This document shows positions 1-11,973 of a stretch of DNA of 22,433 bases, one piece after another. The position numbers were made by a program, and so were the translations under genes. Every line of letters starts with the position of its first letter. The first letter of the stretch is position 1. The stretch lies in NCBI GenBank assembly GCA_026770585.1, contig MU646750.1:176747-199179 (forward strand), in the 5' to 3' direction. The notes under the pieces are model-generated. The model did not search any database and was not told the DNA's origin. It saw nothing but the letters and a program-made list of their open reading frames with translations. Source of the stretch: Baffinella frigidus (Eukaryota; Cryptophyceae; Cryptomonadales; Baffinellaceae).

Positions 1-704
1 CCTGAACCCTAAACCCTAAACCCTAAACCCTAAACCCTGAACCCAAAACTCCAAACCCCAAACCCTAAGCCGTAAATCCTAAACCCTAAACCCAAATCCC
101 TAAACCCTAAACCTTGAACCCTTGACACTCAATTCTAAACCCTAAATCCTAAACCCTAAATCCTCAACTATAAATCCTCAACCTTAAACCCTAAACCCCA
201 AACCCCAAACAGTAAACCTTAAACCCCAAGCCCCAAACCCCAAACCTCACATCCAAACCCTAAATCCTAAACCCTAAACCGTAAGCCCCCAACCCCCTCA
301 ACCCTAATCTCCAATTCCTACACCCTACGCCCTAAACCGTGTGAATGAATTTTCTGTGTTGTCTGAATCCTGATCTCATATGAGACCCTGAACCACGACC
401 TTCAAACCCTACAACCCAAACCCTCCACCCTCCACCCTCAACCTTACAACCTAAACCCAAACCCTAAATCCCAAACCCTAAATCCCAAACCCCAAACCCT
501 AAACCTTAGACCCTAAACCCTAAACCCTAAGCCCTCAACCCTCGACCCTCAACCTAAACCCTAAACCATAAACCCTAAACCCTAAACCCTAACCCCCAAA
601 CCCCAAACCCTAAACCCTACACCCTGCACCCTACACCATAAACCCTAAACCCCAAACCCTAAACCCTAAATCCTAAACCCAACCCCCTAAACCGTAAGTC
701 CTAA
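1..704. repeat. degenerate CCCTAAA telomere-like array
   Basis: The stretch is almost entirely C-rich heptamers, CCCTAAA with many variants (CCCCAAA, CCCTCAA, CCTTAAA), interrupted near 340-400 by a short unique segment. On the plus strand this is the orientation of a left chromosome end. The heavy decay, and the similar arrays inside introns throughout the window, argue for interstitial or subtelomeric repeat and not a functional telomere. No coding region is supported here. Confidence 0.9.
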
Positions 705-727
705 ACCATATACCACGAGGTTTCCCG

Positions 728-774
728 ACTGCGCCTTCGCCGCGCTGAAGGACGGGTTGATCTCCATGACCCTC
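728..774 (+). pseudogene. partial copy of the HORMA exon (echo)
   Basis: About 45 bases match 1316-1362 inside the main HORMA exon (the part encoding GAFAALKDGFISMIL) with a few substitutions. The copy lies about 590 bp upstream of the intact exon, has no open flanks, and ends in unrelated sequence. It is a decayed fragment and not a separate gene. Confidence 0.8.
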
Positions 775-831
775 AGATTTTTGGAACCCACAGAACCAAG
801 GACTGCCCACGTTTGCCGCCGCCCCCGTAGC

Positions 832-1637
832 ATGTCCCCCTCCACGCAGATGCAGGCGGTCAAGCCCACGGCCATCACGCACAAGATGAGCCTTGGCGTC
901 ACGCTGTGAGCCTCGGCCAGTCAGGTAGCGAGCCTCGATCAAAAACGCTGAACCTGATCCGCGCGTTGTTCTCCGAGCTCTGCTTAGGGTTTAGGGATTA
1001 GGATTTAGGGTTTAGGTTTTTGGGTTTGCGCAACATCTTTGCACATCGCGCAACATCTTTGATGCCAAGTACTTCAAGGAGCAGACGGTAAACCCTGCCT
1101 GGCCCCCGCTAGCCCCCATTTCCTCCATGTCTAGCACTCCCAACCCACTACGCCCCGCCCGGTGCCCGTGCGCAGCCCCTCGGTGGATGAACGTTCGCAC
1201 CAGTGCCTGACAACCTGCCGGGCACCACACCACAGTTTGGCGGCCAGAACTGCCACGGTCTCATCAAGGACACCGACAACAAGGACGTCGACACCGTGCT
1301 ATCCTGGCTCGAGGAAGGCGCCTTCGCCGCGCTCAAGGACGGGTTCATCTCCATGATCCTCTTCGGGGTCTACACCGACGAGGAGGACCCTACCAACCTG
1401 CGCGAGGCGTGGTATTTCCGGGTGTCGGACTGCGGCAACAACCTCCAAGTCTCGCGTGGGGAGGAAGACGGCACGCCGAGCGAGACGAGCCCGTCCTGGA
1501 TCAACGGGTTCAACAAGGGCTCCTCCTTGGTGGGGCAGAACACGGACGAGGTCACGAAGCTCTCCTCCAACTTCATCCGCACCGTCGTGGCCCTCAACTC
1601 CGCCCTCGACGACCTCCCGGAGGTGCTGCCCTCACAC
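832..1637 (+). CDS. HORMA-domain protein (Hop1/HORMAD-like), partial and frame-disrupted
   Basis: HORMA proteins of this type sit on meiotic chromosome axes and control crossover formation. Proposed exons are 832-905, 929-988, 1016-1087 and 1236-1637. The last is the most secure. It encodes DVDTVLSWLEEG, then FISMILFGVYTDEEDPTNL, then REAWYFRVSDCG, and later a helix with NFIRTVVALNSALDDLPEVL. This is the order expected for the HORMA core: the helix, the VYTDPEDP-like loop, the strand, and the helix before the safety-belt region. Exon 2 gives SKTLNLIRALFSELC, the first HORMA helix. The spacing to RNIFDAKYFKEQT fits the family if 20 duplicated bases at 1028-1067 are ignored; as written they shift the frame. 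The start ATG at 832 is tentative. The safety-belt strand (usually an LFY-type motif) and the rest of the protein are not found, and a CT microsatellite follows. It may be a pseudogene, a truncated copy, or a gene hit by an assembly error. If exon 4 is not spliced at 1637, it stays open to a stop at 1815-1817. Confidence 0.72.
989..1015 (+). other. 27-nt putative intron made only of telomere-like repeat
   Basis: Between two HORMA coding pieces lies GTTTAGGGATTAGG... ending ATTTAGGGTTTAG, which starts with GT and ends with AG. Removing it joins GG to G as a glycine codon and gives the spacing expected between the first helix and the NIF motif. The TTTAGGG unit contains both a G|GT donor and a TTTAG|G acceptor. 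Intron status is inferred, and 27 nt is very short. Confidence 0.4.
1028..1067 (+). repeat. 20-bp imperfect tandem duplication in the HORMA exon
   Basis: GCGCAACATCTTTG occurs at 1028 and again at 1048, making a 20-bp unit. The duplication shifts the frame by two between the first-helix exon and DAKYFKEQT. A similar short direct repeat, GAGCCTCG, flanks the proposed 906-928 intron. Both resemble small versions of the exon-edge duplications seen elsewhere in the window. Confidence 0.8.
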
Positions 1638-1822
1638 GTGCGCAATGCTGCCCGTTGCCGCCGCACACGCTTGAGCGCGCAACATTTCACACTCCTGCCC
1701 CCCCCTGATGCAAATCCTGCGCCACAAAGCAACTCACCAGTTGCTTTGTCGACCCGCACACTGGTGATTTTTGATCAATTTTATTCGAGCGGCAGACATG
1801 ACCCCGCATGCTGTTGATCACA

Positions 1823-1854
1823 CGCTCTCTCTCTCTCTCTCTCTCTCTCGCTCG

Positions 1855-1887
<33 letters not shown>

Positions 1888-1975
1888 GCGCGCGCGCGCT
1901 CTCCCTCTCTCTCCCTCTCTCTCCCTCTCTCTCTATCGCTGCCGCGCCCCTCTCTCTCCTCCCTTCTCGCAGAAA
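1823..1975. repeat. CT/GA microsatellite
   Basis: Long run of CT dinucleotides with CTCTGT, CTCGCT and CGCG interruptions, just after the last recognisable HORMA coding sequence. It produces spurious Leu/Ser-rich open frames. No gene is supported here. Confidence 0.95.
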
Positions 1976-2049
1976 ACTTATCTCTCGCTTCTCTCACACA
2001 CGCCTCTCACAGAAAGCGTCTCTTACTTCTCACACGCACGTCCGCTGGT

Positions 2050-5000
2050 TCACGCGGCCCCGGCGGTGTGCTTGAGCAGGGAAAGCGTCCCAATCAGCCT
2101 GTTTTGGAGTTTAGGGTTTAGGACGTGTGCGCAGCATCGGTCAGCGCGTTAATTAATTAATTATTCAACTAATCAATTAATTAATTAATTGTTAATTAAT
2201 TAATTAGCAGCCTCAAACCGGCGTCTCCTCACAGGACAATGCGCCCGAAACAAACAGGGTCCGCATCGTGGCTTTACGCGTGGTGTTGCGTTTGATCGCA
2301 CACATTCGTGAGTGGGCTCTTCCGGCTCTTCTTCACCCCTCCGATCCTCTTACTTCTCTCAGCTTCGGGGGGGTGAGGAGACGGGCCCTAGGACGGGCCC
2401 GCCTCGGGCAGAGAGAAGTCATGTACGTAGACATTACTCAGGGGGGGGGGGGAGGACACCGCAGGGCTTAGGAATCCCTCAAGTGGCCAGCTGGTCGAAA
2501 ACGACCCGCAGAGGTCCTAGGCAGGTCCTACGGCCCTACGGTAGGGCGTATGCGCCTACTCGCCACTTGAGGGATAGGCCTACTGTAGGGTCCTAGGGGG
2601 GTGGGCGGAGAGGTACCCGGAGAGTTGGAGGAGGGAGTGCGTGCAGTCAAGGATGCGCATGAGGAGCCGCGCCCCCACCTAGGGACAACCGTTGGGCTAC
2701 ACAGGTACATGCCTACCGTAGGATACGGTAGGCCTATACTTAAGGTAGGCCTATCCCTTAAGTGACCAGTAGGCTCATACGCCCTACCGTAGGGCCCTAG
2801 GACCTGCCTAGGGCTTCCACGGGCGATTATTCGCCCGTTGGTCACTTAAGGGATACATACGGTAGGCCTACTGTATGATCCCATGGGGGCTGGAGGGGTA
2901 CCCCGAGAGTTGGAGGAGGGAGTCTGTGCCGTCAAGGATGCGCATGTGCACCGTGCCCAGAACCTGTGTACATCATTACAGGGGTTACTCGAAATCAATA
3001 AAACACACCGCCATGGGACCCTACGGGGGTTATTCGCGAACAAGGACACGGTGCACCGTGCCCAAAACCTGTGTACAGGGGTCACTCGCGAGGAGGGACG
3101 CGCACCGCCATAGGGTCCTACAGTAGGGCGGGTCCTAGGAGCATAGGACCACTCTAGGGGCGGTGCGTGCCCAGCACTTGCGTACATTACAGGGTTAACT
3201 CGCTCATAAGGAGCCGCACCCCCCTAGGACCCTACCGTAGGCCTATACCTAGGGCCATACGGTGGTCCCTAGGCCCCAAAGCAGACGGATTTGTACCGCA
3301 CGCCCAGCATGCCCACTTGAGAATAGTCGGCCGGCGATGGTCGGTATTTGAAAAACGGTACATGTACAAGGATGTAGACCAAACGGCTCCAAGAACGAGA
3401 GTGAGACAGAGCTAGGAGATAGCGCCCACCCTCTAGGCCTAGGGTCCTACAGGGTCCTACATACCCTGTAGGACCCTAGGCGGTATCCGTAGGAACAACC
3501 CTACGTCCCTACGGATCGCCTACCGTAGGGCCATAGGGCTTATCCACTCATGAGTTATGCACGAAATCCCTGGGTAGCCCTTGCTCGCGAGTTCTTCGCG
3601 TTCCTGATTAGATTTAATTTCAGATTTAGCTTGGCTTTTGAGCCATTTCGTACTTTTAGGGCTTTAAAATCGCTGGGTTTGTACCATAAGTCTTTTAGAT
3701 GGACAGTTCCCGAAATGAAATCTAGCCAGGTCCGGGACTGGCGTGGCGGGGGCATACTTTTAGGGCTTTAAAATCACTGGGTTTGTACCATAAGTCTTTT
3801 AGATGGACAGTTCCCGAAATTAAATCTAGCCAGGTCCGGGACTGGCGTGGCGGGAGACCTGGAGGAAGTCGAGTTTTGTCTTCTCGGGCATCTCCATCGA
3901 CCGCGTCACCCGCGAGAGTGTCTGGTTTAGGGTGTAGGGCGTGGGGTTTAGGGTTTAGGGTTTAGGGTTTAGGGTTTAGGGTTTAGGGTTTAGGGTGTAG
4001 TGTTGACTGTTCACTGTTTGGGGTTTGGGGTTTGGGATTTGGGATTTGGGGGTTGGGGGTTGAGGTGTGGGGTTCGGGGGGGAGGGGTTGGGGGTTGGGG
4101 TTTGGAGTTTGGGATTTGGGGTTGGGGGTTTGGGATTTAGGATTTAGGGTTTAGGGTTCGGGGTTCAGGGTTCAGGGTTTAGGGTTTAGGGTTTAGGGTT
4201 GAGGGTTTGGGGTTTAGGGTTTAGGGTGTAGTTTTGACTGTTGACTGTAGGGTTTGGGGTTTGGGATTTGGGTTTGGGGTTTTGGGGTGTGGGTTTAGGG
4301 TTTTGGGTTTTGGGTTTTGGGTTTTGGGTTCTGGGTTCTGGGTTCTGGGATTAGGGTCAGGGTTCAGGGCTCAGGGTTCAGGTTTTAGACTTCAGGGTTT
4401 AGGGTTTAGGGTTTAGGGTTTAGGGTTTAGACTTCAGGGTCTAGGGTTTGGACTTCAGGGTGTAGGGTTCAGGGTCGAAAGAGGGGCTCGCAACCTGGAT
4501 GATATCCTGGGTGGAGTAGCCCTTGGCCCAGCGCGCCGGGTTGGCGGACTTTTCTTAAGTTGACATGCTGGGTCTGCGGTACAAATGTGTCAACTTTGGA
4601 GCGAAACCGCAGAGGGGGCTCGCAACCTGGATGATATCCTGGGCGGAGTAGCCCTTGGCCCAGAGCTCCTCGAGCCGTTGGTGCGCCTCGTGCACTTCAC
4701 CCGCCTGCTCTCGGGGTTTCGGGATAAGGGGTTCCCCACGAGCGCCCCGTGCACGTCCCCCGCCTAAAAAAAAAATCCATTCAGTCTTATCCACGTATCC
4801 GAGCGTGCGATAAATCACTCGACGAATCGGACCACACCCACCATCGTGCACCTCCCGCCTGATATTGTTTCGGAACATCACTGGCACCTCGTGCGCCTCC
4901 CCCGCCTGGGGTGGGTTTGCGAGGAGTAATTTAAATACTCGCGCCCTAGGGAATCGGAGTCTTTCCTTCTGAAATTAGGCTAACGATTCGAGTTCCCTAT

Positions 5001-8000
5001 GGGCGGATGCATTGGTGCGCTTCGTGCACGTCCCCCGCCTGAGTCCGGGGTTTGCCATCTTAGCCTAACCATAGAGCGCTGTGCAGAGAAGTTGGCCACC
5101 GGAAAATGGGAAAATGAGGGAATTGGAGCCATTTTTCACTTTTGAGAAATTCATGGTACTAAATTTCTCAAAAGTCGACAAAATGGCTCCAATTTCTCAA
5201 TTTTGTATTATTTCCCGTGGCCAACTTCTCTGCACAGCGCTCTAGCTGCACCACGGCACACCACCCAGCATAGCACACACGCGGTTCAAACCGCACCAGT
5301 GTGCAGACGGGATCGCATACGGAAGGGCGGCGCACCATGCAACGCCGCACGATGCCCATAGCTGACTATTCTCAAGTCGACATGCTGGGGTTGCGGTACA
5401 CGTTACCAAATCGGTGAGCCCAGATAGACCGAGCCAGAGCTGGAAGGTTGGCAGCGCACCATGCAACGCCGCACAACGTCCATCGCTTTCAACACACGCC
5501 AGGTCGCCAGTAAGAAGAGACAGGTTCACAACGCGACGCGACGAAAGATTCAGAACCCTCTCTCTCTCTGGGTTGAGGTGGGCAGCGCACCATGCAACTC
5601 CGGACGATGTCCATGGCTTTCTTCGGGTGCGGCTGGTCACACACCTGCGAACAACCCACGCCAGGTCACAAATCAGGAATTAAGGTTGACCCCCCCCCCA
5701 AAAAAGTGTTTCCTGGTACACATGAAACATTGAAAATCGAAGACTTCTTCGGGTGCGGCTGCTCGCACCCCTGCGCACAACCCACGCCAGGTCACACACA
5801 CGACAATTTCATCTTGGACTATACCAGAATCTGTCCTGAAAAAGGCGTATGATAGCATCATTTGATGCCTAAAATAGCATATACACCCTCACCTTCCGCG
5901 TGGGGAGCCTAAGATAGCGGGACAGATTCTGTCTTGGTCCGAAATTAAATTGAAGGTTGAGCCCCCCCCCAAAAAAAATGTACACAGGAAACATCGTTGC
6001 GCATGGCAATGGCTCGAATTACGGGCTTTAAAAAACCTGAGATTCTTCGGGCGAGGCTGGTCGCACACTTGCAAACAACCCACGCCAGGTAACAAATCAG
6101 GAATTCACGTTATCAGGAATTAAGATCCAGAATTAAGGAATTAATCAAGAATTAACGAATTAAGGAGGCCCCCCCTAATCAGGAATTAAGGAATTGAGGA
6201 GGCCTCCTCCTTTTAAAAGCATTTCCTGAAACACACGCAGCATTGTCGCGCATGGCAATGGCTCCAATTACGGGCTTTTGGCGTGTTTGCTGGGGGGGGG
6301 ATCTGAGACTTCTTCGGGTGCGGCTGATCGCAAACCGTGCAAACAACCCAGTTCACACCTGAGAATTTTCCTAAAGCCGATTCTCCGGATTTGCCCCCCA
6401 GATTTGTATCATGAGCATGCCAAAAGCGAAACGCCCGCGCCGCAACAGCGTCGAGTTCGTACCACGAACCAGGAGTGGACAACGCTCTAATCAGCCAACA
6501 GTCGTACGTGGATGGGCCTAAATAATGAACCTTTGTTATTTTTTTTTACCCAAATGAAAAAAAAAAATGCCAAACCAATAAATCAATGAAACACATTCAT
6601 GCCGAATCAATAAATTGATGGCATTAATTTATTGACTTGGCATATAATAGATGTACAGATGGAGAAGGGGGCGCACCTTGAAGACGCTGACCTGGTCGAC
6701 CAGGTCAAACCCCGCGGCCGTGCTCTGCAGCGCGTTGATCGCCTGCGAAAGGGTTAGTGTTTAGGGTTTAGGGTTCAAGGTTTATGGTTCATGGTTTGGG
6801 GTTTGGGGGTCGGGGTTTAAGGGTTGGGGTTCAGGGTTGAGGGTTTAGGGTTTCGGGGGTAGGGTTTAGGGTTTAGGGTGTGGGGTTTAGGGTGCAGAGC
6901 TCTGCAGCGCGTTGATTGCCTGCCACACAGGTTATGGTTTAGGTTGACCAACCCCGACAGTGTGAGAGTGCATTGTCAAACCTAGAGGAACGTGACCAAC
7001 CCCGCCGCCGTGCTCTGCAGTGCGTTGATCGCCTTTGGAATAGGGTTTGGGGTTTAGGGGTTGGGGTTTGGGGTTTGGGGTTTGGGGTTTGGGATTTAGG
7101 GGTTGGGGTTTAGGGTTTAGGGTTTAGGGGTTGGGGATTAGGGTTTAGGGGTTGGGGTTTAGGGTTTAGGGTTTAGGGGTTGGGGTTCAGGGTTTAGGGT
7201 TTAGGGGTTGGGGTTTAGGGTTTAGGGTTTGGGGTTTACGGGTTGGGGTTGATCGCTTGCCACACAGGTTATGGTTGAGGTTGACTAACCCCGACAGTCT
7301 TGCCCGCCAAAAGCAATGAATTAATACTTTTGTGGAAATGATATTGGTTCACGACTCTACGCACGACGGTTGACTAACCCGGGCGGGCTTGTCCGTGGAA
7401 AATGACTGATCCGCGCAGGGGTTGTACCAGGAACAGGTGGAGTTCGTCGAAAGTGGTGGGCCGCGTACCCTGCGTCAAAAGTGGTGGGTCTGCTAGCTCT
7501 GTCTCAGTCGGGTTGACTGGTCGTTTTTGCACCAAACGTTGACGAATTTGTACCACACAACAGGGGAATCAACTTCCGGTCTCCCCATTTTGAGGTGACT
7601 GGGTTAACTCAGGCAGAGCTGGGGGATAGAGTGTTGTAGCGTTTGGGGTTGGAGTGTAGAAGCGTTAGGGGTTAGCATGTATTAGCGTCAGGGGATGGCG
7701 TGTGGTAGCGTTAGGGCTCGTACGTAACCTGGCGAAGGTCAAAAGTGGTGTGCCTAGTTAAGTCAACATTTGGCGGAAGTGGTGGGACTCGTAACCTGGC
7801 GGAGATCGCCGTCAGCCGTGAAGATGATAGCCTCCAGCCCGTCCATCGTGTACTTGATCTGCCACCAAAAGTTGACTCAGCGCCGAATGTTGACTCGGCG
7901 CCAAATGTTGACTCAGCGCCGAATGTTGAATCGGCGCCAAATGTTAAGTGGGCGCCGAATGTTGACAACCTAAACCCTCAACCCTAAATACTTTTTTCCG

Positions 8001-11000
8001 CCCACAAAGGGCAACGCCCACAAAGGGCAACGGGCAGCGTTGAGACCGCTCGTCGACCATCTGGTTGGACTGCACCACTTCGTCTGTCGCGTGTTTGATC
8101 GTCCCCGGCTCGTGCACGTCGGGGAGGGACCAGACGCCTGGGAAGCCCCCCGCAGGGGTCGACCGGGATTCGGGTCGCGCAGCAAGCTCCCCGCAGGGGC
8201 CGCCGGAGGCTCGTTAGGTCCTCCTCTAGTGGCTTGCCTCGCCTTGAAAGGCCCTTACGACGGCGTGCCTCCACTTTCGCTCGTCATACAGATGTGCTCG
8301 TCGTGGGAAATGTGCCCCCCACACCCCTCGTTCGGTCACACACGCGCCACGCAAGCAAGCCAGGAGCCCCTAAACCCTAAACCCTAACCCCCAAACCCTA
8401 AACCCTAAACCCCAAACCCTAAACCCTAACCCCCAAACCCTAAACCCTAACCCCCAAACCCTAAACCCTAACCCCCAAACCCTAAACCCTAACCCCCAAA
8501 CCCTAAACCCTAAACCCCAAACCCTAAACCCTAACCCCCAAACCCTAAACCCTAGCACCTCCTTCTTCGCCTGCACATGACCCACGACACCCTAAACCCC
8601 TCAACCATCAGCCCTTAACTCTAACCCCTAACTCCTAAACCCTAAAACCTAACCCTTAAACCCTCAACCCTAAACAATCAACCCTAACACCTCCTCCTGG
8701 GCGCAGATGTCCTGCAGCCGCCAAACTCTAAACTCTAAGCCCTAAACCCTAAACCCTAAACCCTAAACCCTAAACCCTAAACTCTAAACCCTAATCCCTA
8801 AACCCCCAACACCCAACCCTAAACCCTACTCCCTAAACCCTCAACCTTAAACTTTGAACCCTAAAGCCTAAACCCTAAACGTGCTCAAGTTCAAGGCTCC
8901 GGGTTTTGTGTTTCGTGTTTCGTATTTCGTGTTCCAGGTTCCGGGCTTCGGGTTTCGGATTTCGGATTTCGGGTTCCGGGTTCCGGGTTCCAGGTTTCGG
9001 GTTCCGGGTTCCGAATTTCGGGTTTCGGGTTTCGGGGTGAGCAACTCCTCCTTCTTGCAGATATCCTCCAGCTGCTAAACCCAAAACCCGAAACCCGAAA
9101 CCCTGAACGTGCTCCGGTTAGGGATTCCGGGTTTCGGGTTTCGGGTTTCGGGTTCCGGGTTTCGGGTTTCGGGTTTCGGGGTGAGTACCTCCTCCTTCTT
9201 GCAGATATCCTCCAGCCGCTCCAACAGCTCTGCGTCCTGCAGCCGCGTGAACCTGAAAACGATGACGGAATTAGGTTGACGCCGGACTGTCTGCGCGTGA
9301 ACCTACCGCGAGCGCTCCCAACCCAGTTCCACAAAGCGTCAAATTTGACGTTTCGCAAAACGTCAAATTTGACGTGCTCCGCGTCCGAGAACCCACCAAC
9401 CATGCCGGAATTCGGTTGACGGCCGGAATTAGGTCGTCCACCCAAACAGTTGACATTTGTCTGACAGAAAGACTAGTGGGCGCGTGAACCTGCCCCCGCG
9501 AACGCTCCCAACTCAGTTTCTCAAAAGCGTCAAATTTGTCCTGGCCCCGCGAGAACCCCAATGCTGGAATTATGTTGACGCCGGAATTAGGAAGGACACC
9601 CGTACGACGGTTGACTGAACCTTTCAGGTTTCGTTCGTGGGTGGTGAATAAACGAGGCATAGTTAGCACCGGGATAGGCTCTGATTAGTCAACCCTTACC
9701 GGAGGATGGCGTAGCGTGACTGGGTCGGCTAGGTTGACGCCCTACCCTAATATTCCCCGATAGCGTACCAGACGGGAGAAGTTTTGTACCAGGAAAGGCG
9801 GGTATAATAGGTTTGTGCGGTGGATTTGGCGTGGGGCGTGGCCGGCAGGCGCGGGGCTTGCTAGCTCTGTCCTAGTAAATTTGGGCTCGCCATTATTCCC
9901 CCCCCCCCCCGAAATTTCACAGGTGAATTTTGGCAACCCCCCCATGAAATTTACCTGTAAAATTTCGGGGGGGGGGGCGAAATAATGGCGAGCCCAAATT
10001 GAAGTGTGACAGAGTTAGGCGTACCGGAGGATGGCGCAACGCGACTGGATCGGCTCGATGATCTCCGAGGAGTTGTTGCACGCCAGCGCGAACCTGATTT
10101 CGGGTTTCGGGTTTGGGTTTCGGGATCTCAGTTCCCAGATTCGGGATTCCGGGATCTGGGTTTCGGGTTTCGGGTTTCGGGATCCGGGTTCCCGGGTTCG
10201 GGATTCGGGATTCAGGATTCGGGATTCGGGTGTCGGGTTTCGGGTTCCGGGTTTCACTTATGAGGACCTACCTATGTATCGAGGCGGGCTCGTATTAAGG
10301 TTCATAGACTTTTGGATCACTCATCTCTAGCTTTGAAAGTAATAAAGACGAAGAAGAAGAAGGTTTCGGGTTTCGGGATTCGGGATTCGGGTTCCGGGTT
10401 TCGGGTTCCGGGTTCCGGATTCCAGGTTCCGGGATCCGGGTTCCAGGCTTCGGGTTTCGAGATTCGGGCTTCGGGTTCCGGTTTCCAGGTTCCGGGTTCC
10501 GGGTTTCAGAACTCGGGTTTCGGTTTCCGGGTTTCGGGTTTCGGGGTTCGGGGTTAACCGCATGGCGTTCGAGTAGAGCTCCATGGTCCGCCGCATCGCT
10601 TGCTGCGCCGTCCCTTTCACCCCCCGCAACCAGCCCTCCACCCCGCCCCCCCCCCAAGTTCCGGGTTCCGGGTTTCGGGTTCCGGGTTCCGGGTTTCGGT
10701 TCCGGGCTTCGGGTTTGCGGGTTGCGGGTTGCGGGCTTCGAACTTCGGGCTTCGGGCTTCGGGTTTCGGGTTCCGGGTTTCGGGTTTCGGGGTGCGGGGT
10801 TAACCGCGTGGTGTTCGAGTAGAGCTCCATGGTCCGCCGCATCGCTTGCTGCGCCGCCGTCGTCATGCTGTGCAGGGCTTAGGGTTTAGGGGTTGAAGTT
10901 TAGGGGTTGGGATTTAGGGTTTGGGGTTTAGGGTTTAGGGTTTAGGGTTTAGGGTTCAGGGATCAGGGCTCAGGGTACAGGGTTTAGGGTTTAGGGTACA

Positions 11001-11736
11001 GGGTACAGGGTTGAGGGTTCTGTGGTTAGGGTTTATGGTTTATGGTTTATGGTTTATGGTTTATGGTTCAGGGTTCAGGGTTCAAGGTTCAGGGCTCAGG
11101 GTACAGGGTTAAGGGTGAAGGGTTCTGTAGTTAGGTTTGATGGTTTATGTTTCATGATTCAGGGTTTATGGTTCAGGGTTCAGGGTTCATGGTTCAGGAT
11201 TCAAGGCTCATGTTTCAGGGTTTAGCGTTCAGGTGGAGACCTGTCGGCCTCGTCAAGGATGACGATCTTGTGCTTGCCTTGCGGCAGGGTCACCTGCCAC
11301 GCCACACTCCGTCACCACTCCTGCTTTACAGGATCTCTGACCCTCTCTCTCTCTCTCTCCCTCTCCCTCTCTCTCCCTCTCTCGCTCTCTCTCTCGATCT
11401 CTGTCGCTCTCTCTGTCGCTCCCTCTCTCTCTCGCGCGCGCTCTCTCGGCCTCATCGAGAATGACGATCGTGTGCTTCCCGGGCGGCAGGGTCACCTGCC
11501 ACGCCACACTCCGTCACCACTCCTGCTTTACAGCATCTCTGCCCGTCTCTCTCTCTCTCTCTCTCTCTCGCTCTCTCTCTCGATCTTATCCGGGGAAACC
11601 CATTTTTCTTTCATTTGATGGCAACGAAAATTACTACACAAATGCTTCAATATTACTAATAAGAACGAATTGTGTAGTAATTTTCGTTGCCATCAAATGA
11701 AAGAAAAATAGGTTTCCCCGGATAAGATCTCTGTCG

Positions 11737-11769
<33 letters not shown>

Positions 11770-11938
11770 GCGCGCGCTCTCTCGGCCTCGTCGAGGATGA
11801 CGATCGTGTGCTTCTCGGGCGGCAGCGTCACCTGCCACGCCACACACTCTCCGTCATCACCCCTGTTTGCTTTACAGGATCTCTCTGTCTCTCTCTCGCT
11901 CTCTCTCTTTCTCTCTCTCACACACACACACACTCTCG

Positions 11939-11973
<35 letters not shown>

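Noticed and set aside
1-704. True chromosome-end telomere
   Set aside because: Units are heavily degenerate, unique sequence is interspersed, and equivalent arrays occur inside introns; a functional telomere would be far more uniform.
1771-2152. Leu/Ser-rich open frames at 1771-2152, 11147-11618 and 11797-12092
   Set aside because: They are translations of CT microsatellites in two frames; no conserved protein or start context.
7867-7966. 18-bp repeats as a CRISPR-like array
   Set aside because: The units are contiguous with no spacers, and the setting is a eukaryotic intron.
8049-8131. Segment [14 protein letters not shown] as the RFC2 exon after VFK
   Set aside because: It first looked like the VFKVCDEPHP region, but the true exon with VCDQPHPKK is at 5591-5644, in the right order and phase.
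8370-8585. Minus-strand open frame of repeated VWGLGFR and similar frames at 4234-4416, 8881-9078, 10006-10263 and 10312-10557
   Set aside because: The frames stay open only because 7-bp or 21-bp repeats lack stops; there is no coding signal.
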